The notes below the pieces were generated by a model. The model saw only the letters and a list, made by a program, of their open reading frames with translations, made no database searches and was not told the DNA's origin. A DNA stretch of 64,000 bases, from the NCBI GenBank assembly GCA_008690995.1, contig VRMN01000005.1:744001-808000 (forward strand), in the 5' to 3' direction. Source of the DNA: Porphyridium purpureum. Taxonomy: Eukaryota; Rhodophyta; Bangiophyceae; Porphyridiales; Porphyridiaceae. How positions within the stretch are numbered: the first letter of the stretch is position 1; every line of letters starts with the position of its first letter. Position numbers and translations under genes: made by a program. Positions 58,684 to 64,000 of this stretch are shown here, one piece after another.

Positions 58684-59565
58684 ATGGGAGAAAGTATATG
58701 GAGCTGTGCGCCGGCTGATCTGGACGCGTGTTCGGGGTACAAAGTAGCTGCGAGTGCCCTTTATGGCTCTGCGGCGGTGCGTCGAGACGCCGTGCTGGAC
58801 GCGCTGCGCACCACTGTGAAAGCGACGCGTCTCAGGCACTACGAAGCATGTATTGCGAAACGCTCGTCCAGCGTGCGCGTTTTGGTGGAGAACTTGGGCG
58901 AACCGCACATAGCCGAGCGTCTCGCCCAGATATGTGACACTTTTGGTGTGCACCACGTGTATGTTGTCGAGTCGCGTCGCCGCTTGTCGTTCCCGTACGA
59001 CAACCTGGCGTCCCTGAGGGCAAGGAACGTCAATGGCGCCGAGAAATTTATTCGCTTTCACTTTTTTGATACAGCCGCGGGAGCATTGCAGCATTTGCTT
59101 CACGATGAGGGGCGCGGGCACTCTACCGCGCTCATTCGTGTTGAGTGTGATTCCGAGAAGCGATCGCCGGCAGCAATCAGCATTGATGCCGTCGATTGGC
59201 ACGCTTTGACTCTGGGCACGAGGCGGATCTGCTTTCTCCTCGGAGATCCTCTGGCCAGCGGCCTATCACCTCGTCTATGCCATGCCGCCCATTTGAGCTG
59301 TTTCGTGCCGTCGCTTGCTGTGACACCACAATTCGACGAACGCTTCGGCTTGCTGGAGAGTCTGGCCATCACGCTCGCTCACCTTTGCGAAATACACGCG
59401 ATGGTTGGTGACCTCGCCGTGCGCGAGCCTGACGAAGCAGCTTCATTGTATGAGAGCTGTCTTCTCCGATCGAGCAAATCCGCCCCCAAAATGATGGCTA
59501 AACTTCGCGAACAGCCGCCAGCGAGTAACACGAAAGCGGCATTAGAGCGCCTGTCGTACTATTGA
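58684..59565 (+). CDS. SPOUT (TrmH/SpoU-type) RNA methyltransferase-like protein
   Basis: The 293-residue protein matches the SpoU fold: motif 1 VRVLVENLGEPHIAERLAQI, then CDTFGVHHVYVVE (about 65-96); motif 2 RICFLLGDPLASGLSP (181-196); motif 3 ERFGLLESLAITLAHL (219-234). Known: these knotted enzymes 2'-O-methylate tRNA or rRNA ribose using SAM. The motif 1 Asn-x-x-Ala-x-x-R of active enzymes and the motif 3 Ser-Leu-Asn are not canonical here (LLESLAI), so activity is uncertain. A Cys/Ala-rich N-terminal region of about 60 residues precedes the fold. The ATG at 58684 is chosen to avoid overlap with the divergent FAM210-like gene; the frame is open upstream to 58312. Confidence 0.65.
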   Translation: MGESIWSCAPADLDACSGYKVAASALYGSAAVRRDAVLDALRTTVKATRLRHYEACIAKRSSSVRVLVENLGEPHIAERLAQICDTFGVHHVYVVESRRRLSFPYDNLASLRARNVNGAEKFIRFHFFDTAAGALQHLLHDEGRGHSTALIRVECDSEKRSPAAISIDAVDWHALTLGTRRICFLLGDPLASGLSPRLCHAAHLSCFVPSLAVTPQFDERFGLLESLAITLAHLCEIHAMVGDLAVREPDEAASLYESCLLRSSKSAPKMMAKLREQPPASNTKAALERLSYY

Positions 59566-59793
59566 CAGGCATCGGCTGTCCCTGCATATTGCACAGTGAG
59601 ACCGGCGTCGAAGCGAGTAGGCGCCGGAGGATGTGATCAAGCCTATGTCCATAGAAACAAATGAATTCGCTTGCGAGATTTGCACCAGGAACGCTGGATA
59701 CATCGAGCTCACGACACACAAGCGGTGACTTTACTTCAACTTTAAGTTACGGAACCGACGACGCATGGGTCCCCCGCCCGGTCAGGCCGGGCC

Positions 59794-62700
59794 TTACAAA
59801 TCAGACGAGGTCGACGACTCGACGCGTTGCGGCGCATGAGGGATGATCTCGCTATCTTCTGTGCCGACGCTCTTGATCATTTTCTTAGACGAGGCGGCGC
59901 GATTCACCACATTGATAAATGCCACTGCATGCACGTAAACGCGGAGCTTGACCAGACGTTGCGCGCGGTCCGATGCCAATTTTGACGCGTCCACAACTTC
60001 TGCCAGCGGCACTCGCGCGCCCGTTGTATCTTCCATCAGCGACTCATCATCGCCTTCTTCCTCCTCATCCTCCTCAAACACAGGCTCTTTGCGTTGCGGA
60101 AAGTGAAAGAACTTTTCAAACTTGGACATCTGGGTAATGTCGTCGTCCAGCGGGCCTGCGCACCAGTCAAGAGGAATGGAACGCACCAAAAAGCCAACCG
60201 GCAGGGCGAGAAGCCCAATCACAATCGACGTGCCCCACATGGCGCCAGATATGGTCACAATTCCAATCTGTTGGCCTACGCGCGTCTGGCCGACGCCCAA
60301 CATGAGTGCAACTTGCACAAGAATCGTAATCACAATGATCACACAAAAGAGCTTGCTGTCCAAAATCTTCGAGAAGACGTCACGTTCTTCAATACGCCTC
60401 GAGTTGATTTCGTTGAAGATTTGCATAAACACAAATGTGTTGAAGATGAGCGAATTCAGCTTCAGCGTGCTTCCTTCGCAGGGAAACTCCTCATCCGGCG
60501 CAAACTCTGGCGGGAAACACCCAAGGTTGAAAATATCGTTCCCAGCAAACATCAGCACGAGCGTCACCGTGAGCTGGAAAATCGACACTCCAAAAATGTT
60601 TCGGAACATGGCGCGATTAATCAGCGGGGCACGGCGTCCAAACGGCTTGTTGTCCATGAGTGACATGCGTGGCGGCTCCGTCGCGAGCGCGAGCGCGCCC
60701 ATGGAATCCATGATCATATTGACCCACAGAAGAGGCACTGCGCCGAGCGGAAGTCGACGGCCGGCGCATGCAGAAATGAAGTTCAATGTCACAGCCACCA
60801 CGTTCACCACCAACTGGAACTGCAAAAACTTGCGAATACTGGAGTACACATTCCTGCCCCACAGCACCGCCTTTGCCATCGACTGAATATTATCATCGAG
60901 AATCACAATGTCGCAGGCCTCCTTGGCGATCTCGGTACCTGCCAATCCCAACGCGAAGCCTACGTCAGCCTCCTTCAGCGCCGGCGCATCATTCGTACCG
61001 TCGCCAGTGACTGACACCACCTCGCCCAGCTTCTTGTGTTGGCGCACGAGCAACAGCTTGTCTGTGGGCGACGAACGTGCCAAGACTCGGATGCCAAGTG
61101 CCACTCGGCGCTTCTCCTCGTCGCTCATCTTGCGGAACACAGGACCTTCTAACAGTGCTTCGGGACCCTCCGAACCATCCAGGATGCCAGCTTCAGTCGC
61201 AATAAACTTTGCCGTGAGAGGATTATCGCCCGTGACCATACGCACCGTGACCCCAGCCTTCTTAAGCATAATGACCGCGTCACGCGTTTCCGGTCGGATC
61301 GGGTCCTTGATGCCCACCAAACCCAACAGAGTCATCTGCTGCTCCAAATAACCGTCGTCATCCACAGATTCCCACTCGATCCCATGGCCGGTCGCGAAGT
61401 CGCGGTAACACAGTACAAGCGTGCGGAGACCCTCGGACGCCATTGCTTCGACCTTGGCGAGCACCTTGTCCTGCTCCTCTGTAGGCAGCGGCCTGATGGT
61501 ACCGTCCGCTTGCATTTCAGAGCTGCACAGACGCAGCACAATTTCCGACGCGCCCTTGCAATGCAGGCGCACGCCCTCACCGGATTTAATAGCAGTGCTC
61601 ATGCGCTTCTTCGCGCTAGAAAAGAGAAAGATGCGGTTGGGGGGATTCTGCTCGCGCAATGCATGGTAGTCCATGCTCCAATTCTCGACCATTTGCAACA
61701 AAGCACACTCAGTCTTGTTGCCCAGATGCTCCACCGTGCCATCTTCTTGCTTGCGCAAATTCGCCTGCGAGTTGACCGCCACGTTCAGCGCCACCGTCTG
61801 CTTGAAAGCCTCTGGGAGTGCAGCGTCACCAAGCGATTCCGCGCGCGCTTCGATATGCTCGCCCGCGCCTTTGTAAACAAAAGACGCGCCGCCAAAGTAG
61901 GCTTGCACTACAGTCATGCGATTCTGAGTCAATGTGCCTGTCTTGTCGGCGTTCAGCTGCGTTGCGCTGCCCATGGTCTCACACGCCTCTAGGCGGCGCA
62001 CGAGGTTGTTGTCCTGCATCATCTTTCGCATGGCAAACGCCAGCCCAAGCGTGATGGCTAGCGGGAGGCCTTCTGGAATGGCCACCACCACAATGGTCAC
62101 CGCGTCAATGAAGAAGCGCAGCACCTCGGTGCCGTCCCAATTGCCCGTGTCTGCACTGTGCACAATCCACCGGATCATCGAGACAAAAAAGGTCAGTGTC
62201 GCCATGATGATTCCGATCCAACCAATCTGCATGGCAAGCTTGTCCAGCCGCTCCTGCAGCGGCGTGGCTTCCGGCTCGACAATCAGTTGCGAGAGAATGA
62301 TTCCCCACTGTGAACGCTCACCGACCGCAATCACTACCACAAAGCCGACGCCCTCCGACACGATGGTTCCAGAGAGCAAGAACGGGTCCTTCTCATGGTT
62401 CTTGTTGATATCGACCACCTCGCCCGTCATGGCCGACTCGTTTGTCTTGAGGTTGGAGCCGTCGACGTACACTGCGTCGGCGGCAAGCTTGTCGCCGGCA
62501 GTGATCTTCATAATGTCGCCGACCACCACTTCCTCTGCCGAGACGCGCAGGGTCTCGCCGTTGCGCAGCACTTGCACGTCATAGTTGTCTTTCACGGAGT
62601 TTAGCTGGCGGAATTTTTTCTCCTTGGAGTAATCAATGCACGCCTGCACGGTGACCACGACGGCAATCACGGCAACGATAGCAATGCCTTCAATGTAGCC

Positions 62701-63129
62701 GTACTCCTCGCGCTTTTCCGGCACTGCGAGCCCAATGGTGAGCGAGATGATGGCCGCGACGCACAGGATAAGGACCGTGATGTCATGAAAGGCCTCCCAG
62801 ACGAGCACGAAAAAGTTTTTCGGCGGCGGGTACCGAAACTTGTTTGGCCCAAAGGCGCGGCGGTGCACGTCGAGCTCGTCGTCATTTGTGGTCATGCCCT
62901 TTGTCTTGGACGACTTGAGCGCCGCGAGCAGGCCGTCGACGCCGCCCATTTCGGCGAGCGCCGGCTTGTCGCGCTCCTCGATCATGTTCACGAGCGCCTC
63001 TGCGGACACGCCGAACGTTGCCGCGGCGGCCGGGTCCAGCGGCGGTGGCTCATTCTGCACGCCCTTCTTCAGCGCGGCGTGCGGCTGGTCATCCTCGTCA
63101 TCCTCCTGCTTGCGTCCAAAGCACCCCAT
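59794..63129 (-). CDS. Plasma-membrane-type (P2B) Ca2+-transporting ATPase
   Basis: The pump exports Ca2+ from the cytosol with ATP. The 1111-residue protein has all P-type elements: TGEV actuator motif (AMTGEVVD), PEGLP in helix 4, phosphorylated Asp395 (DKTGTLTQ), KGASE nucleotide site, the MVTGDN and VTGDGTNDAP hinge motifs, and about ten helices. In helix 6 the Ca2+ site residues of type 2B pumps (NMIMD) are seen. The N-terminus MGCFGRK is a typical N-myristoylation (Gly2) plus palmitoylation (Cys3) signal. The C-terminus has a basic amphipathic stretch (RAQRLVKLRVYVHAVAFINV), a candidate calmodulin-binding autoinhibitor as in animal PMCAs rather than the N-terminal one of plant ACAs. Intronless. 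Confidence 0.97.
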   Translation of the reverse strand: MGCFGRKQEDDEDDQPHAALKKGVQNEPPPLDPAAAATFGVSAEALVNMIEERDKPALAEMGGVDGLLAALKSSKTKGMTTNDDELDVHRRAFGPNKFRYPPPKNFFVLVWEAFHDITVLILCVAAIISLTIGLAVPEKREEYGYIEGIAIVAVIAVVVTVQACIDYSKEKKFRQLNSVKDNYDVQVLRNGETLRVSAEEVVVGDIMKITAGDKLAADAVYVDGSNLKTNESAMTGEVVDINKNHEKDPFLLSGTIVSEGVGFVVVIAVGERSQWGIILSQLIVEPEATPLQERLDKLAMQIGWIGIIMATLTFFVSMIRWIVHSADTGNWDGTEVLRFFIDAVTIVVVAIPEGLPLAITLGLAFAMRKMMQDNNLVRRLEACETMGSATQLNADKTGTLTQNRMTVVQAYFGGASFVYKGAGEHIEARAESLGDAALPEAFKQTVALNVAVNSQANLRKQEDGTVEHLGNKTECALLQMVENWSMDYHALREQNPPNRIFLFSSAKKRMSTAIKSGEGVRLHCKGASEIVLRLCSSEMQADGTIRPLPTEEQDKVLAKVEAMASEGLRTLVLCYRDFATGHGIEWESVDDDGYLEQQMTLLGLVGIKDPIRPETRDAVIMLKKAGVTVRMVTGDNPLTAKFIATEAGILDGSEGPEALLEGPVFRKMSDEEKRRVALGIRVLARSSPTDKLLLVRQHKKLGEVVSVTGDGTNDAPALKEADVGFALGLAGTEIAKEACDIVILDDNIQSMAKAVLWGRNVYSSIRKFLQFQLVVNVVAVTLNFISACAGRRLPLGAVPLLWVNMIMDSMGALALATEPPRMSLMDNKPFGRRAPLINRAMFRNIFGVSIFQLTVTLVLMFAGNDIFNLGCFPPEFAPDEEFPCEGSTLKLNSLIFNTFVFMQIFNEINSRRIEERDVFSKILDSKLFCVIIVITILVQVALMLGVGQTRVGQQIGIVTISGAMWGTSIVIGLLALPVGFLVRSIPLDWCAGPLDDDITQMSKFEKFFHFPQRKEPVFEEDEEEEGDDESLMEDTTGARVPLAEVVDASKLASDRAQRLVKLRVYVHAVAFINVVNRAASSKKMIKSVGTEDSEIIPHAPQRVESSTSSDL

Positions 63130-63746
63130 TCCGTCCTCCTCCCTCCGATGCTATGCACGTGCACTCCCACACCAACCCCCTTCCCACACTTGAACACCCC
63201 CACCACGTTCCCGACTCTTTCGCCCTCCCCAAGCTAGCCCACACACGCGTGCTTCAAATACCCGACATGCATGCGCACGCGGCACAAACCACGCGCCAGC
63301 CGCACTTTACACAGCACGGCTTAATGCAACAACTCGCCGCTGCCGGTACGCGACCAGCTCAGGGAACTCTTGTCGCGTCAGTGCGTGCGTGCGAGTGAAT
63401 GGATGGATGGATGGAAGGGTGGGTCAAACCGTCACGTGCCTGTTCCTACAGCAATTCCCCTCAGCACCACCACCGCCATCCGCCAATCCCCATGTCCACT
63501 ATACCCCCCCACCCGTGCCCCTTCTCCCGCGCCTCTATCGCCCTCATAGACTCTCATAACCCCCAATCACCCCCGGAAAAAAAACCCACTAACGCCCAAA
63601 GCGTTTATTTGCTACACACACCCTCTCCCCGTATTCTTCAGTTTCTACCCTCGTCTATCAAACAGCGACTCTTTGAGTGTTTTGCGTGCTTTTGCTTGAA
63701 GCTTCTCCTCGCACGCAACACACACAAAACGCAGGCCGCCACTTTG

Positions 63747-63912
63747 TCATCATCATCATCATTATGAAAATCACGAAAATCACGAAAATCACGAAAATCA
63801 GCGGCATGAAGCTGCTGTTGATGATGATTCCTAGTCCTTGCTGCATATAGAATTTTGCCCTGCTTCCCGCGCTCATCATCATCATTCTCGTTATTTTCGT
63901 TATTTTCGTTGC
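63747..63912. repeat. Paired 9-bp tandem repeats in opposite orientation
   Basis: A TCA microsatellite (about 63747-63761) is followed by four copies of GAAAATCAC (starts 63766, 63775, 63784, 63793). About 95 bp later a second TCA run (about 63873-63885) is followed by the inverted-sense unit GTTATTTTC repeated twice plus a part (about 63889-63912). The two arrays could fold together. Confidence 0.8.
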
Positions 63913-63950
63913 CGTTTCCGTGCACGCGCCAGATCTGCATTACACCGCCA

Positions 63951-63966
63951 CAGTACCCCACTGTAC
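63951..63966. promoter_or_regulatory. CAGTAC / ACTGTAC sites at the window edge
   Basis: CAGTAC at 63951-63956 and ACTGTAC at 63960-63966 match the GTAC-core sites seen upstream of other genes. If the pattern holds, a plus-strand gene may begin about 100-230 bp to the right, beyond the window. Confidence 0.3.
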
Positions 63967-64000
63967 ATAACGTGACTGCCGCCACAACCAGATATGAAGA

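Larger units (their letters stand above)
63130..64000. other. Upstream region of the Ca2+ pump: simple repeats, no gene
   Basis: It is C-rich on the + strand over 63130-63600 (G-rich on the pump's coding strand, including a CCCCCCC run near 63504), with GGAT repeats at 63398-63413. No protein is convincing: a minus frame at 63638-63985 only translates the repeats. Unlike most intergenic stretches here it is long for a divergent or terminal gap, so the next gene probably starts beyond 64000. Confidence 0.6.

Noticed and set aside
63638-63985. A minus-strand gene with Asn/Asp and RDF repeats
   Set aside because: Its sequence is the translation of the TCA and 9-bp repeats; an overlapping frame is equally open and no start context or domain is present.
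1-64000. Transposons, retroelements, CRISPR arrays or bacterial-type operons
   Set aside because: I saw no terminal repeats, transposase, reverse transcriptase or integrase-like reading frames and no regularly spaced palindromic repeats; the gene content is eukaryotic.

Overview
The window is nuclear DNA of a small-genome eukaryote. The genes are dense, nearly all intronless, moderately GC-rich and alternate in strand, so many share short head-to-head promoters. The housekeeping set is eukaryotic: TRAPPC3/BET3, SRP14, importin alpha, ribosomal protein eS6, PAN3, a MORC-family ATPase, a PMCA-type Ca2+ pump and a PEX1-like AAA ATPase. A plant/fungal-type single-chain urease, a protein made of two CBM25/53-like starch-binding modules, and many cell-surface-type glycosyltransferases with their relics suggest a unicellular alga. 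A Porphyridium-like red alga (cytosolic floridean starch, heavily glycosylated wall) fits best. That is an inference from gene content, not a proven identity.

Layout. 0-4.3 kb: the 3' part of a mitochondrial carrier, TRAPPC3 and urease. 4.3-6.1 kb: an empty stretch between convergent genes. 6.1-18.2 kb: starch-binding protein, an FAD oxidoreductase with a reading-frame change near its 5' end, a putative mitochondrial S1-like ribosomal protein, a MORC ATPase with a CW zinc finger, the PEX1-like protein, a small coiled-coil protein and cysteine synthase. 18.2-38.8 kb: a glycosylation-rich, partly decayed region. It holds a nearly full-length relic of a GT92 glycosyltransferase, a helical-repeat protein, a PLOD-type glycosyltransferase interrupted by one in-frame TGA, an exostosin/RXYLT1-like glycosyltransferase, a low-complexity repeat region, a small Cys-rich protein, a large intact GT92 protein with two tandem catalytic-type halves, and a second GT92 relic. 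38.8-51.9 kb: importin alpha, eS6, a small two-helix membrane protein, a 1516-residue SNF1/CIPK-like kinase, an unknown protein, SRP14 and methionine aminopeptidase. 52-54 kb: a decayed gene, perhaps an FkbM-type methyltransferase. 54.1-63.1 kb: KsgA/TFB1M-type rRNA dimethylase, PAN3, a FAM210-like (DUF1279) protein, a SPOUT methyltransferase and the Ca2+ pump. 63.1-64 kb: simple repeats and no gene.

The genes do not form an operon-like pathway. The most coherent theme is secretory-pathway glycosylation at 18-38 kb, plus the possible sugar O-methyltransferase relic at 53 kb. The most interesting non-coding signal is a GTAC-core motif (ACTGTAC/GTACAGT), often clustered or arranged as inverted pairs or palindromes, about 100-230 bp upstream of several start codons. 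It is accompanied by a second inverted motif (CATATCAAA/TTTGATATG) upstream of eS6.
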